Below are positions 46,989 to 61,342 of a stretch of DNA of 64,000 bases, piece by piece. A program made the position numbers and the translations under genes. Each line of letters opens with the position of its first letter. The stretch's first letter is position 1. Origin of the DNA: Agarivorans albus. GTDB lineage: Bacteria > Pseudomonadota > Gammaproteobacteria > Enterobacterales > Celerinatantimonadaceae. The notes beneath the pieces are model-generated. The model searched no databases, was not told the origin of the DNA, and worked only from the letters and a program-made list of their open reading frames with translations. Location: contig NZ_AP023032.1 of the NCBI RefSeq assembly GCF_019670105.1, positions 2,040,972-2,104,971 on the forward strand. The letters are read 5' to 3'.

Positions 46989-47537
46989 TCACATTTTAAT
47001 GATGTAAACCACTGAATAAAACGCAGGTCTATTGTCTCCCCCGTGATTATGGCTCCCATCAGGTCTAATTGCATGTTTGATCTGATATGGATTTTGATAA
47101 CCTCTGCGTGTATCCCAATTAATTTCTCCTGGTATATAACCTGCAAAGCCACTAGTTCTCCCACCATGACTATGCTCACCATCCATTGCTATACTGTTAG
47201 CTCCACCAACGTTACCAGAACTGCTAGCATCTCTAGCCCCCATAATAAAACGGTTAGTTAAATCAGGAGTTCCATTTTTTCCGTTGCAGATTTTCCAACC
47301 GCTAGGAAGTTCTCTGGTTTTCCCTGTGGGTACTCCATTAAAGTCTCGTATAACTGGATCCCAAGCTAAAATACTACCTTTTGGCATTTCAATTACTTGT
47401 GGAGCCAGATTTTCTGCATCTTTGATCTTTTTTTCGACTCGATCATCTAGAAAATTTAGAACACCTATACCAGCAATAAACGCGCTAATGACACAACTCA
47501 GCAGCCATAACCATGGGTTGGATGTGATATCTTTCAT
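46989..47537 (-). CDS. Membrane-anchored phage tail collar-like cassette protein
   Basis: 182 residues with a GAGGATTAA ribosome binding site. An N-terminal membrane helix (about residues 10-28) is followed by a short coiled segment (DDRVEKKIKDAE). The rest resembles a tail-fibre/collar domain: GSILAWDP, LPSGWKICNGKNGTPDLTNRFIMGA, then GEHSHGG, DGSHNHGGDNRPAFYSVVYIIKM. Such domains form trimeric beta structures in phage tails, and the His-rich turns are typical. As the first gene before the attC site it is a cassette gene. The role, perhaps at the cell surface, is unknown. Confidence 0.72.
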   Translation of the reverse strand: MKDITSNPWLWLLSCVISAFIAGIGVLNFLDDRVEKKIKDAENLAPQVIEMPKGSILAWDPVIRDFNGVPTGKTRELPSGWKICNGKNGTPDLTNRFIMGARDASSSGNVGGANSIAMDGEHSHGGRTSGFAGYIPGEINWDTRRGYQNPYQIKHAIRPDGSHNHGGDNRPAFYSVVYIIKM

Positions 47538-48035
47538 TTAATCCTCAACAATTTTCTGGAAACACGCTAGTACAAAGTATTGCACTCAGTCCCGCTATAT
47601 GAAAAAAATCTGATTAAATTTATTCAGATGACTCCTGCTATTCTTATCTATTGCAGAATAGTGAAATAGTCTTCAGCACATAACATTTGTATATTGCGCA
47701 TGCGCGTTTACCTTGTTAGACCAGTGAAAACGCGCATAGCTAATTATTTGAATTGAGTGAAGAATTAAGAATAAGGCTCAATACGCTTTCTGGCAAAACG
47801 CGTATGCAAAGTTAACAAACCTATTATTTAATTAACACTAAGCTAAGTGTTTGATACTACGCTTGTATTTTTTTTAGCTCAAGGCTAAACGCGCACAATC
47901 TATCAAATTATTAGCTCAAAAACGCAAAAAATTAATAATGCTGTATGCATAGCCAGTAAATAGCCAGCGTTACGTTGCTGGTGATGTTGCCTGTAGCTGG
48001 ATTGAATAGAGAAATTTAGTGAAGTAAGGCAAATA
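47538..48035. other. Non-coding gap with repeated AACGCGYAY motifs
   Basis: About 500 bp without a convincing gene. It contains a core-like ACATAAC at 47678-47684 and four copies of an AACGCGYAY-like motif: inverted at 47697-47708, direct at 47729-47740, 47797-47808 and 47888-47899. The spacing is irregular. It may be the remains of the cassette attachment region, but there is no integrase gene. Confidence 0.4.
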
Positions 48036-48066
48036 AAAAAGCCACAACATCTGTTGTGGCTTTTGG
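48036..48066. terminator. Terminator after purB
   Basis: The hairpin GCCACAACATCTGTTGTGGC has A- and T-runs on both sides; on the reverse strand it follows the purB stop by 40 bp. Confidence 0.85.
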
Positions 48067-48107
48067 TATTAACTAGGCCTTAAGCGAGAGGCTATAGGCC
48101 GCAGTTA

Positions 48108-49484
<1,377 letters not shown>

Positions 49485-49493
49485 CTAAATTAA

Positions 49494-50120
49494 CTAATCA
49501 ATGGTGTGTAAAAGTTGTGTTGTTTGCTGCAAGTAGTTTTTACGTGAAAACAGTAGCTGGCGTCGTTGGCCGCCTAATTGGCGCCACAATACACTGGCGC
49601 GAATACCGGCTAGCAGTAGCGCGCGAACTTTATGTTGTACTACCGGTTGCTGCAAGTAACTCACGTTTCCGGCTACTTGAATACGCGGACCAAGCGGGCT
49701 AATAATGTCGCTGTAAATGTCGGCAATTCCGCCCAGTACTTGTTGGTCTAGCAAATCAAAATGCTGTAGTTGTCTATCTAGTTGGCCAATACGTTCGCCC
49801 ATCATGTTCATTAAGTCTGGGCGTTTATTTAAACGGCGCTCTAGGGCCAACAAGCTAACCAGGTAACGTGTGATTTCGGCGTTACGCTTTTCTTGTTGGT
49901 TGCTCAGTTGGCCGCTCATTACACCTAGGCCTAGCTTAAGTTGCTCTAAAGAGCCAAATACTTCAACGGTTTCGTTGGGGTTGGTTATTAGAATACTACC
50001 TAAGCTGGTTTTTAAACCTGCTTCGTCGCAGTTGCTGGTTCTGGCTACGTCTTGCACCAGTTTAGCGGCTTGGCAGATCCCAGCAAAAGCGATAACGCGG
50101 TCGTTGATTGCATTGCTCAT
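49494..50120 (-). CDS. hflD: Lysogenization regulator-like protein HflD
   Basis: A 208-residue all-helical protein of the HflD family. It begins INDRVIAFAGICQAAKLVQDVAR, the family opening, and ends with the helical tail common to the family. In E. coli HflD sits at the membrane and modulates phage lambda CII; its housekeeping role is less clear. It lies 3 bp downstream of mnmA and 18 bp upstream of purB on the same strand, so all three are co-transcribed. Confidence 0.9.
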   Translation of the reverse strand: MSNAINDRVIAFAGICQAAKLVQDVARTSNCDEAGLKTSLGSILITNPNETVEVFGSLEQLKLGLGVMSGQLSNQQEKRNAEITRYLVSLLALERRLNKRPDLMNMMGERIGQLDRQLQHFDLLDQQVLGGIADIYSDIISPLGPRIQVAGNVSYLQQPVVQHKVRALLLAGIRASVLWRQLGGQRRQLLFSRKNYLQQTTQLLHTID

Positions 50121-50123
50121 AGG

Positions 50124-51227
50124 CTATAGGCCAATCTTTTGTTCAATGATACCGCCGCCTAAACATACTTCGTTTAGATAAAATACTGCTGATTGTCCTG
50201 GAGTAACCGCTATTTGCGGCTCATCGAATACCACTTCAATCTCGTCGTTTTCACGCGGGATAATGGTGCAGGCAACGTCTTGCTGGCGATAACGAATTTT
50301 AACGCTACAACGCAGTTCTTCGGTGATGGTTTTGCGGTCTACCCAATGTAATTGGCCTGCAATAAGTGCACGCGATTTTAGGCGAGGGTGATCGTGCCCT
50401 TGGCCAACAATCAGCACGTTGCGCTCAATGTCTTTATCTACGGTGTACCAAGGCGTCTCGTCACCGTCTTTGGTGCCGCCTATGCCTAAACCTTTACGTT
50501 GGCCTAGGGTGTGGTACATCAAACCTTGGTGCTTACCTATGACTTTGCCTTCACAGGTTTCAATATCACCCGGTTGAGCTGGTAGGTATTGGGCTAGGAA
50601 GTCAGTAAACTTACGCTCGCCAATAAAGCATATACCTGTGGAGTCTTTTTTGTTGGCGGTGATAAGGCCTTGTTCTTCGGCAATGCGGCGCACTTCTGGC
50701 TTTTCTATTTCGCCTACTGGGAAGAGTGTTTGCGCAATATGCTTTTCTTCTAGCGTATACAAGAAGTAGCTTTGATCTTTATTGCTGTCTAGGCCGCGTA
50801 GCATTTGCCAGTGTCCGTCTTGAAAACGGCGCTGCACATAGTGGCCAGTGGCGATGTAGTCGGCAGACAATTCTTCTGCGGCAAATTCCAAAAATGCCTT
50901 AAACTTAATTTCCTTGTTACACATAATGTCTGGATTCGGCGTGCGACCCGCTTTGTACTCTTCGAGGAAGTGTTCAAATACGTTATCCCAGTATTCTGCT
51001 GAGAAGTTAATGGTATGTAGCTTTATACCTAATTTGTCACACACAGCTTGAGCGTCGGCTAAATCTTCTGCCGCTGCACAGTATTCGCTGTTATCGTCTT
51101 CTTCCCAGTTCTTCATAAAAAGACCTTCAACCTGATAGCCTTGCTGAATAAGCAAGTAGGCTGAAACGGAAGAGTCAACGCCGCCGGACATACCGACAAT
51201 CACTTTTTTAGTGTTGTTTGAGTTCAT
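50124..51227 (-). CDS. mnmA: tRNA 2-thiouridylase MnmA
   Basis: A 367-residue enzyme thiolating U34 of tRNA-Lys, -Glu and -Gln. The PP-loop GMSGGVDSS lies at the N-terminus; catalytic cysteines are near [12 protein letters not shown] and [11 protein letters not shown], with IATGHYV between. The C-terminal beta-barrel contains [11 protein letters not shown]. It is first in the operon with hflD and purB. In E. coli nudJ lies between mnmA and rluE; here it is absent. Confidence 0.97.
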   Translation of the reverse strand: MNSNNTKKVIVGMSGGVDSSVSAYLLIQQGYQVEGLFMKNWEEDDNSEYCAAAEDLADAQAVCDKLGIKLHTINFSAEYWDNVFEHFLEEYKAGRTPNPDIMCNKEIKFKAFLEFAAEELSADYIATGHYVQRRFQDGHWQMLRGLDSNKDQSYFLYTLEEKHIAQTLFPVGEIEKPEVRRIAEEQGLITANKKDSTGICFIGERKFTDFLAQYLPAQPGDIETCEGKVIGKHQGLMYHTLGQRKGLGIGGTKDGDETPWYTVDKDIERNVLIVGQGHDHPRLKSRALIAGQLHWVDRKTITEELRCSVKIRYRQQDVACTIIPRENDEIEVVFDEPQIAVTPGQSAVFYLNEVCLGGGIIEQKIGL

Positions 51228-51303
51228 GCTAACTTGTTGGGAAAAATTTGCGGCGAATTCTACCAGAAAAACTGTGACGAAAACAGCATTTCAGCATGTC
51301 GTT

Positions 51304-51936
51304 CTAAGAGAGCTCTTCACCCACTAATTGTTGGTAACTGCCGTTGTCTATTCCATCTAAGGTATAGCGACCAATTTGATAGCGAACCAAGCGCAGGGTG
51401 GGGAAGCCAATAGCTGCTGTCATGCGCCGAACCTGCCTATTTCGGCCTTCTTTAATGCTAATGCTTAACCAAGTTGTTGGAATGGATTTACGCTCTCGAA
51501 CTGGTGGATTGCGTGGCCATAAATTTGGTTCATCCATAAGCGCTACTTTGGCCGGTAAACAGGGGCCGTCTTTTAGCACAATGCCTTTACGCAAGGGCTC
51601 CAAATCAACATCTTTAGGCACGCCTTCAACTTGCACCCAGTAGGTTTTTGCGGTTTTAGCTTTAGGGTTGGCAAGTTTATGTTGCAGTTTCCCGTCGTTT
51701 GTTAACAGCAACAAGCCTTCACTATCTCTGTCTAACCGACCGGCAGCATATACATCGGGAATGTCGACAAAGTCTTTTAAGGTAGCTCTGCCTTGCCCAT
51801 CGGTAAACTGGCTAAGTACATCAAAGGGTTTGTTGAACAGAACTAAACGGCGCGGGCCATTGAGCGGTTTAACTGATTTGGTCTCAGCCTTTCGTTTAAA
51901 ACGACGCGACTGTTGGGGTTTTGCAAACTTATTCAT
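51304..51936 (-). CDS. rluE: 23S rRNA pseudouridine synthase RluE
   Basis: About 210 residues from the ATG at 51936 (an upstream start at 51969 is less likely). RsuA-family pseudouridine synthase: [16 protein letters not shown], the catalytic Asp in [17 protein letters not shown], then YWVQVEGVP and [24 protein letters not shown]. coli RluE modifies U2457 of 23S rRNA. It is divergent from icd, as in E. coli, with mnmA downstream on the same strand. Confidence 0.92.
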   Translation of the reverse strand: MNKFAKPQQSRRFKRKAETKSVKPLNGPRRLVLFNKPFDVLSQFTDGQGRATLKDFVDIPDVYAAGRLDRDSEGLLLLTNDGKLQHKLANPKAKTAKTYWVQVEGVPKDVDLEPLRKGIVLKDGPCLPAKVALMDEPNLWPRNPPVRERKSIPTTWLSISIKEGRNRQVRRMTAAIGFPTLRLVRYQIGRYTLDGIDNGSYQQLVGEELS

Positions 51937-52105
51937 GGCGGCAATTGTAACATCTAATGGATGTACCACTAGTAAAACAATGTTAAAGCGTTTGTAAATG
52001 GTTTATTATTTTGGCCGAATTATTGGACGGTGAGTAGATAAGTAAACAAACTTTGTAGTTTTTTATTGCTTGCTAACCACCTCGCAGACTCGATCATTTG
52101 TATAA

Positions 52106-54373
<2,268 letters not shown>

Positions 54374-54390
54374 GCTTAGCTTTATTTGAA

Positions 54391-54424
54391 CAAAGCCGAT
54401 GCTTAGCCATCGGCTTTTTTGTGT
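54391..54424 (+). terminator. Terminator after icd
   Basis: The arms AAGCCGAT and ATCGGCTT around an 8-base loop are followed by TTTTTT. Confidence 0.87.
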
Positions 54425-54452
54425 TTGAAATAAAATTTACAAACGCGCAATA

Positions 54453-54480
54453 AAAAACCAGTCGTTAAGACTGGTTTTTT
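54453..54480 (-). terminator. Terminator after cspD
   Basis: The hairpin AACCAGTCGTTAAGACTGGTT is flanked by A- and T-runs. On the reverse strand the run TTTTTT follows it, after the cspD stop. Confidence 0.83.
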
Positions 54481-54501
54481 GTTTAGCTGCTGCAGCGAGC
54501 G

Positions 54502-54717
54502 CTAGTTTTGACTGTCGTCGAAAACAATGCTTACTGCGTGGCTACCTTTGGGGCCTTGCTGAGTTTCAAATTGTACTGGCTGGCCAGCTTTAAGAGTGCG
54601 ATACCCTTCCATTTGAATCGTCGAATAGTGAGCGAAGATATCTTCTCCACCTGTATCCGGGCAAATAAAACCAAATCCTTTTGCGTTGTTAAACCACTTA
54701 ACTGTTCCGCTTGGCAT
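54502..54717 (-). CDS. cspD: Cold-shock-like protein CspD
   Basis: A 71-residue cold-shock domain protein. The RNP motifs are GTVKWFNNAKGFGFI and DIFAHYSTI, ending in GPKGSHAVSIVF. It resembles CspD, which in E. coli inhibits replication in stationary phase, and the cspD-clpS-clpA neighbourhood supports CspD over CspA. Divergent from clpS, convergent with icd. Confidence 0.92.
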   Translation of the reverse strand: MPSGTVKWFNNAKGFGFICPDTGGEDIFAHYSTIQMEGYRTLKAGQPVQFETQQGPKGSHAVSIVFDDSQN

Positions 54718-54910
54718 ACGACATATCCCTATTAAATTTATCTACCAAACTGACCGAGCTGGTCACTTTTGACGCAACTTTGAGTCAGCTGTTTAACAAT
54801 TTAGTAAAATATTTACTACAGTCAAGTTTTCAGAGTACTTTTCTACTAGCCTTGTTAACTCAAAGCGGTTATGTTGAGAACAGAGACGCGTTTTTACTAC
54901 TATAGTTTTT

Positions 54911-55228
54911 ATGAGCAAATTATCTGATTGGTTAGATGTAGAAGAAATAACCAAACAAGCAAAAAGTGAGACGGCACCCCCACCAATGTATAAGGTGGTT
55001 TTAAATAATGACGACTATACTCCTATGGAGTTCGTTATTGAGGTGTTGCAGTTGTATTTTAATATGGATTTGGACAAAGCAACCCAAATAATGCTTACCA
55101 TTCATTACAAAGGTAAAGGAGTTTGTGGGGTTTTCACGGCCGAAGTAGCTGAAACCAAAGCTGCACAAGTAAATAGTTATGCCAAACAAAATGACCATCC
55201 CTTGATGTGCACTATGGAGAAAGCATAG
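54911..55228 (+). CDS. clpS: ClpAP adaptor ClpS
   Basis: A 105-residue adaptor that delivers N-degron substrates to ClpAP. The flexible N-terminus is followed by [21 protein letters not shown], the binding pocket for N-terminal Leu, Phe, Tyr and Trp, then [15 protein letters not shown]. It lies 35 bp before clpA, the standard operon. With aat and bpt in the window this completes a small N-degron set: tagging (Aat, Bpt), recognition (ClpS) and unfolding (ClpA). Confidence 0.96.
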   Translation: MSKLSDWLDVEEITKQAKSETAPPPMYKVVLNNDDYTPMEFVIEVLQLYFNMDLDKATQIMLTIHYKGKGVCGVFTAEVAETKAAQVNSYAKQNDHPLMCTMEKA

Positions 55229-55263
55229 CTAAGTAGTATTGATTGTCTTTAGGGGGCCTATGC

Positions 55264-57513
55264 ATGCTAAATAAAGAGTTGGAACAAACTTTAAACCAGG
55301 CGTTTAAAGAAGCAAGACAGCAACAACACGAATTCATGACGGTAGAGCACTTGTTGTTGGGTTTATTAGAAAACTCTGCCGCCAAGGAAGCCCTAGTCGC
55401 TTGCGGGGCTAACCTCAACCAACTTAACCAAGAGTTAAGCAGTTTCATTGAACAAACTACCCCAGTAATTCCTGAGGACGATGGAGAGCGCGAGACGCAA
55501 CCAACCCTAGGTTTTCAGCGGGTTCTCCAACGGGCCGTTTTTCATGTTCAATCTTCCGGTAATAGTGAAGTAAGTGGTGCCAATGTTTTGGTTGCCATAT
55601 TTAGCGAACAAGAGAGCCAAGCCGTTTATTTCCTTAAGAAGGCCGATATTAGCCGTTTAGACGTGGTTAACTTTATCTCTCATGGCATTCGTAAAGATGA
55701 AGAACCTAGCGCTGAACAAAGCCCTGCCGATACCGAAGCTCAGTCTGAAGAAACTAAGCAGCTAGAAAGCTTTGCCAGCAACCTTAATCACTTAGTGCTT
55801 AAAGGCAAAATCGATCCACTTATTGGCCGCGATAAAGAATTATCTCGCACCATTCAAGTATTGTGTCGTCGCCGTAAAAATAACCCGCTATTGGTGGGGG
55901 AAGCCGGAGTAGGTAAAACCGCTATTGCCGAAGGTTTAGCTTATCGGATTGTTCACGAAGATGTGCCAGATGTGATTAAAGACGCCACTATCTACTCCTT
56001 AGATATTGGATCTTTGCTTGCTGGGACGAAATACCGTGGCGATTTTGAAAAACGTTTCAAAGCATTATTAAAGCAGCTTGAAAATGCCGAAAACGCCATT
56101 TTGTTTATCGATGAAATTCATACCATCATTGGTGCGGGTGCAGCATCGGGTGGTCAATTAGACGCAGCAAACTTAATTAAACCTTTGTTAAGCAATGGTT
56201 TATTGCGTTGTGTCGGTTCAACTACTTACCAAGAGTACAATCAAATTTTTGAGAAAGACCGCGCACTTGCACGTCGCTTCCAAAAAGTTGATGTCGTAGA
56301 GCCAACAATTGAAGATACCACTAAGATTTTGTTGGGCTTAAAAAGCCGTTACGAAGCTCACCACGATGTACGTTACACCAAACAAGCCATGCGCAGTGCT
56401 GCTGAACTTGCCGCTAAGTACATTAACGAACGTCATTTGCCAGATAAGGCGATTGACGTGATTGATGAAGCCGGTGCAAGCATGCGGATGTTGCCAGTTA
56501 GCCGCCGCAAGAAAACCATTGGGGCAGGGGATATTGAAGCCATTGTTGCCAAGATTGCTCGTATTCCTGAAGCAAAGGTATCTTCTTCTGATAGAGAAAC
56601 ACTGCGTAGCTTAAATGAAACCTTGAAGATGGTGGTGTTTGGTCAAGACCCAGCCATCGACGTGTTAGTTGATGCCATTCGCTTAAATCGTTCCGGTTTA
56701 GGGGCAGAGCAAAAACCTGTGGGTTCATTCTTGTTTGCCGGCCCTACTGGTGTAGGTAAAACAGAGGTGACTCAGCAACTTGCCAAGGCCTTAGGCGTAG
56801 AGTTAATTCGTTTTGATATGTCTGAGTACATGGAACGCCATGCTGTTTCTCGCTTGATTGGTGCGCCTCCTGGCTACGTGGGTTACGACCAAGGCGGCTT
56901 ACTTACTGATGCCGTGTTAAAGCACCCGCATTGTGTGGTGTTGCTGGATGAAATTGAAAAAGCGCACGAAGATGTATTTAACTTGTTATTACAAGTAATG
57001 GATCACGGTACGCTAACCGATAACAATGGCCGCCATGCTGACTTCCGTAACGTAATTTTGGTTATGACTAGTAACGCCGGGGTTAAAGAGACTCAACGCT
57101 CTGCTATTGGCTTTAAAGAGCAGGACATGAGTTTTGATGCCATGGATGAAATTAATCGCATCTTCGCTCCTGAATTTAGAAACCGCTTAGATAACATTAT
57201 TTGGTTCAATCACTTAGATGAAACCATTATCGAGCAAGTCGTGGATAAATTTATTGTTGAACTGCAAGCTCAGCTCGACGCTAACGGCGTATCAATGGAA
57301 GTAAATGCTGAAGCACGCTTGTGGTTGTCTGAACAAGGTTACGACAAAGCTATGGGTGCAAGACCAATGTCTCGAGTTATTCGAGAACAACTTCGTAAAC
57401 CATTAGCGAACGAAATATTGTTTGGGCGCTTGAATGATGGTGGACACGTAGATGTTGGTATCAAAGACGGCAAGCTAGATTTTCAATATGAAGATGAAGT
57501 TGCTGAAGTTTAA
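55264..57513 (+). CDS. clpA: ClpAP protease ATPase subunit ClpA
   Basis: 749 residues from the ATG at 55264 (AGGGGG 7 bp upstream). N-terminal Clp N domain; D1 with Walker A GEAGVGKT about residue 212 and DEIHTIIGAG; D2 with GPTGVGKT about residue 492, the substrate loop GYVGYDQGG and the ClpP-binding IGFKEQD loop. It unfolds proteins for ClpP. Operon with clpS; strong terminator follows. Long alternative starts at 55243 were rejected. Confidence 0.97.
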   Translation: MLNKELEQTLNQAFKEARQQQHEFMTVEHLLLGLLENSAAKEALVACGANLNQLNQELSSFIEQTTPVIPEDDGERETQPTLGFQRVLQRAVFHVQSSGNSEVSGANVLVAIFSEQESQAVYFLKKADISRLDVVNFISHGIRKDEEPSAEQSPADTEAQSEETKQLESFASNLNHLVLKGKIDPLIGRDKELSRTIQVLCRRRKNNPLLVGEAGVGKTAIAEGLAYRIVHEDVPDVIKDATIYSLDIGSLLAGTKYRGDFEKRFKALLKQLENAENAILFIDEIHTIIGAGAASGGQLDAANLIKPLLSNGLLRCVGSTTYQEYNQIFEKDRALARRFQKVDVVEPTIEDTTKILLGLKSRYEAHHDVRYTKQAMRSAAELAAKYINERHLPDKAIDVIDEAGASMRMLPVSRRKKTIGAGDIEAIVAKIARIPEAKVSSSDRETLRSLNETLKMVVFGQDPAIDVLVDAIRLNRSGLGAEQKPVGSFLFAGPTGVGKTEVTQQLAKALGVELIRFDMSEYMERHAVSRLIGAPPGYVGYDQGGLLTDAVLKHPHCVVLLDEIEKAHEDVFNLLLQVMDHGTLTDNNGRHADFRNVILVMTSNAGVKETQRSAIGFKEQDMSFDAMDEINRIFAPEFRNRLDNIIWFNHLDETIIEQVVDKFIVELQAQLDANGVSMEVNAEARLWLSEQGYDKAMGARPMSRVIREQLRKPLANEILFGRLNDGGHVDVGIKDGKLDFQYEDEVAEV

Positions 57514-57532
57514 TTAGTACTGCAACTACAAC

Positions 57533-57562
57533 CAAAAAAGCCAGCTATTAGCTGGCTTTTTA
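57533..57562. terminator. Bidirectional terminator between clpA and infA
   Basis: The hairpin AGCCAGCTATTAGCTGGCT with A-run and T-run lies between convergent genes. Confidence 0.87.
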
Positions 57563-57586
57563 ATTGTTGTATACAACAATTGCGGA

Positions 57587-57856
<270 letters not shown>

Positions 57857-57888
57857 TTACTGCCTTGTGTAAAGTTTATCCTCTAAAT

Positions 57889-58572
57889 CTATTGCCATTT
57901 ACTGTTAATAAATCGTTGATGTGGCAAATAGTTCCGTTTGTAGTTCATTTTTCTGCACACATCCACCTGGTAACCTAAATATAACCAGTCTTTGCCTTGC
58001 TGTTTAGCTTGGTGAATTTGCATTAAAACCGCTAGATTTCCTAACGAGAGTTTATCTAAGTTTGGATCGAAGAATGTATAAACAGCACTTAATGCCTTTG
58101 AGAAAACATCAGTAACACACACCGCGACTAATTGTTCATCTTGAAATAATTTTAGGTATTGAGTGCTCGACCAATCGCATTGTAAAAATTCGAAAAAGGC
58201 TTTTTCATTTGGAGGGTATATGCTGCCATCTTTATGCCTAGCTTCGATATAGCGGGCATAAAGTTGATAATCATCTTGATCGAGTTGGTGGTGCCAACGA
58301 AGTGTAAGTTGCTTAGCTTTGTTTAGAATTCGTTTTTGAGATTTGCTAGGGCTAAAGTCTGCCACCTTAACTCTTAATGATTGGCATTGACTGCAGGCGC
58401 TGCAAGCTGGGCGGTATATCTCATTGCCGCTGCGTCGAAAACCGAGCTCCAACAATTGTGAGTAGTAGGCTGATTTTTGTTCATCATCACACAATAAAAA
58501 ACACAACTGCTCTTGTTGTTCATCTAAGTAAGGGCAATTGTTTACTTGGCTCAAACCTACTGGCAGTTGCAT
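57889..58572 (-). CDS. bpt: Aspartate/glutamate leucyltransferase Bpt
   Basis: 227 residues from the ATG at 58572 (CAGGAAA 8 bp upstream). It transfers Leu from Leu-tRNA to proteins with N-terminal Asp or Glu, making N-degrons for ClpS. Family blocks: RRSGNEIYRPACSACSQCQSLRV with the conserved Cys, RYIEARHKDGSIYPP and LGYQVDVCRKMNYKRNYLPH. Its ATG overlaps the aat stop (TAATG), indicating translational coupling. A longer TTG reading at 58596 is unlikely. E. coli lacks bpt; vibrios have it. Confidence 0.94.
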   Translation of the reverse strand: MQLPVGLSQVNNCPYLDEQQEQLCFLLCDDEQKSAYYSQLLELGFRRSGNEIYRPACSACSQCQSLRVKVADFSPSKSQKRILNKAKQLTLRWHHQLDQDDYQLYARYIEARHKDGSIYPPNEKAFFEFLQCDWSSTQYLKLFQDEQLVAVCVTDVFSKALSAVYTFFDPNLDKLSLGNLAVLMQIHQAKQQGKDWLYLGYQVDVCRKMNYKRNYLPHQRFINSKWQ

Positions 58573-59267
58573 TAAAAAATTTCCTGTTGGTGCCAACAGT
58601 TTATATTTACCTGGTCATCTTTGTGCTTACAAAGTAAATCTAAAAAGTTTTCTCTTTCGATGGCTTGCATACCTAAACTTATCAGGTGGGGATTCTCAAC
58701 TTGCCCATCGATGTATACGCCGCCATGTTGTTTAAAGTGGTGACAAAAACTGTGAAAAGCCAGTTTAGATGCGTTAGTTTCGGTATGAAACATTGACTCA
58801 CCACAAAATACCTTTCCAACGAGAACGCCGTATAATCCACCCACTAACTCATCATTTTTCCAAACCTCTACTGAATGAGCTCGACCCAGTTGATGTAAGG
58901 CAATATAGGCCTTAATCATGTCTGAGTTTATCCATGTTTCATCAGTGCGTAAGGCTGCACAACGTTTAATAACCTGTGAAAAGTCACGATTCACGCTAAC
59001 TTGTAACGAGGTTTTACGCATGAATTTTTGCATGCTTTTATTTACGGTATGCAAGGATAGGTCTAGGCCTATTCGAGGATTTGGGCTCCACCATAAAACG
59101 GGTTGGTCATCACTAAACCAAGGAAAAATACCGTTATCGTAGGCTGCGATTAATCTTCGTGGACTAAGATCTGCGCCAATGGCTAACAAACCATTAGGAT
59201 CGTCTAAGGCATTATTTGGAGACGGGAAGGGGCGATTTAGCTCTAGGAATACTGGTTGCACAGGCAC
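58572..59267 (-). CDS. aat: Leucyl/phenylalanyl-tRNA-protein transferase Aat
   Basis: A 231-residue enzyme adding Leu or Phe to proteins with N-terminal Lys or Arg. Family blocks: FPSPNNALDDPNGLLAIGADLSPRRLIAAYDNGIFPWF, WWSPNPR, VWKNDELVGGLYGVLVGKVFCGESMF and IDGQVENPHLISLGM. It forms an operon with bpt (overlapping stop and start). A cydDC pair that lies between aat and trxB in E. coli is absent; trxB follows upstream directly. Confidence 0.95.
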   Translation of the reverse strand: MPVQPVFLELNRPFPSPNNALDDPNGLLAIGADLSPRRLIAAYDNGIFPWFSDDQPVLWWSPNPRIGLDLSLHTVNKSMQKFMRKTSLQVSVNRDFSQVIKRCAALRTDETWINSDMIKAYIALHQLGRAHSVEVWKNDELVGGLYGVLVGKVFCGESMFHTETNASKLAFHSFCHHFKQHGGVYIDGQVENPHLISLGMQAIERENFLDLLCKHKDDQVNINCWHQQEIF

Positions 59268-59322
59268 TTATAGCTTTTACAATGTCTCTACTAAGTATAT
59301 CAATATTAAAACGATTATTGAT

Positions 59323-59351
59323 ATAAAAAAGCCGGTTTTACAACCGGCTCA
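59323..59351 (-). terminator. Terminator after trxB
   Basis: The hairpin GCCGGTTTTACAACCGGC is followed on the reverse strand by TTTTTT, just after the trxB stop. Confidence 0.85.
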
Positions 59352-59359
59352 TCTATTAC

Positions 59360-60734
<1,375 letters not shown>

Positions 60735-61223
60735 ATGGAAGCAAAAGGTCGACCAATGAAGGAACTGGATCGTATTGATCGCAACATACTTAATGAGTTG
60801 CAAAAAGATGGCCGCATATCGAATGTGGAACTTTCAAAACGTGTAGGCCTTAGCCCTACACCTTGTCTAGAAAGGGTTAGACGTTTAGAGCGCCAAGGTT
60901 ACATTACTGGTTACACTGCTATTCTAAACCCTCAATACTTAGACGCTTCGCTACTGGTTTTTGTTGAAATCACGTTGAATCGCGGTGCTCCTGACGTATT
61001 CGAACAATTTAATCATGCTGTGCAACAGCTTGAAGAAATTCAAGAATGTCACTTAGTGTCAGGTGATTTTGATTATCTATTAAAGACCCGCGTAGCAGAT
61101 ATGTCTGCTTACCGTAAGTTGTTAGGTGAAACCTTGTTGCGCCTACCTGGTGTTAACGACACCCGTACTTACGTAGTGATGGAAGAAGTGAAGCAGAGTA
61201 ATCGACTAGTTATCAAAAACTAA
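60735..61223 (+). CDS. lrp: Leucine-responsive regulatory protein Lrp
   Basis: About 162 residues from the ATG at 60735, aligned to the E. coli start (164 residues); an ATG at 60756 has a better ribosome binding site and is possible. The N-terminal helix-turn-helix is DRIDRNILNELQKDGRISNVELSKRVGLSPTPCLERVRRLER, the C-terminal RAM domain contains FVEITLNRGAPDVFEQF and VSGDFDYLLKTRV. It is a global regulator of amino acid metabolism. Divergent from trxB and followed by ftsK. Confidence 0.95.
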   Translation: MEAKGRPMKELDRIDRNILNELQKDGRISNVELSKRVGLSPTPCLERVRRLERQGYITGYTAILNPQYLDASLLVFVEITLNRGAPDVFEQFNHAVQQLEEIQECHLVSGDFDYLLKTRVADMSAYRKLLGETLLRLPGVNDTRTYVVMEEVKQSNRLVIKN

Positions 61224-61261
61224 CGGAGTCGTTTCCCCCTCCAATTCATTTTTGATAAAGT

Positions 61262-61295
61262 TAAACAAGCGGCTATAGCCGCTTGTTTTGTTTTT
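61262..61295 (+). terminator. Terminator after lrp
   Basis: The hairpin AACAAGCGGCTATAGCCGCTT with a TTTTGTTTTT tail lies before ftsK. Confidence 0.83.
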
Positions 61296-61342
61296 AGACA
61301 AACAGAATAATTATTGGATATTTTTAGTTCAAGGGAACGCTT

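Larger units (their letters stand above)
46386..47690 (-). mobile_element. Integron-type gene-cassette region without an integrase
   Basis: Between ybiT and purB lie two reverse-strand genes separated by a full attC site. A stop codon merges into an attC-like end, genes have very short leaders and foreign, A/T-rich composition, and the arrangement is gene-attC-gene. No intI gene is present in the window, so it fits a cluster of attC sites lacking integrase (CALIN). Limits are approximate. Confidence 0.7.

Noticed and set aside
47043-47541. Two plus-strand frames opposite the tail-collar-like gene
   Set aside because: They are antisense to a recognisable protein and have no ribosome binding site or family.
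47678-47760. A second full attC site upstream of the first cassette gene
   Set aside because: A core-like ACATAAC is present, but the arms (AAGGTAAACGCGC and CAATATACAAAT regions) are not complementary, so only a possible core is noted.
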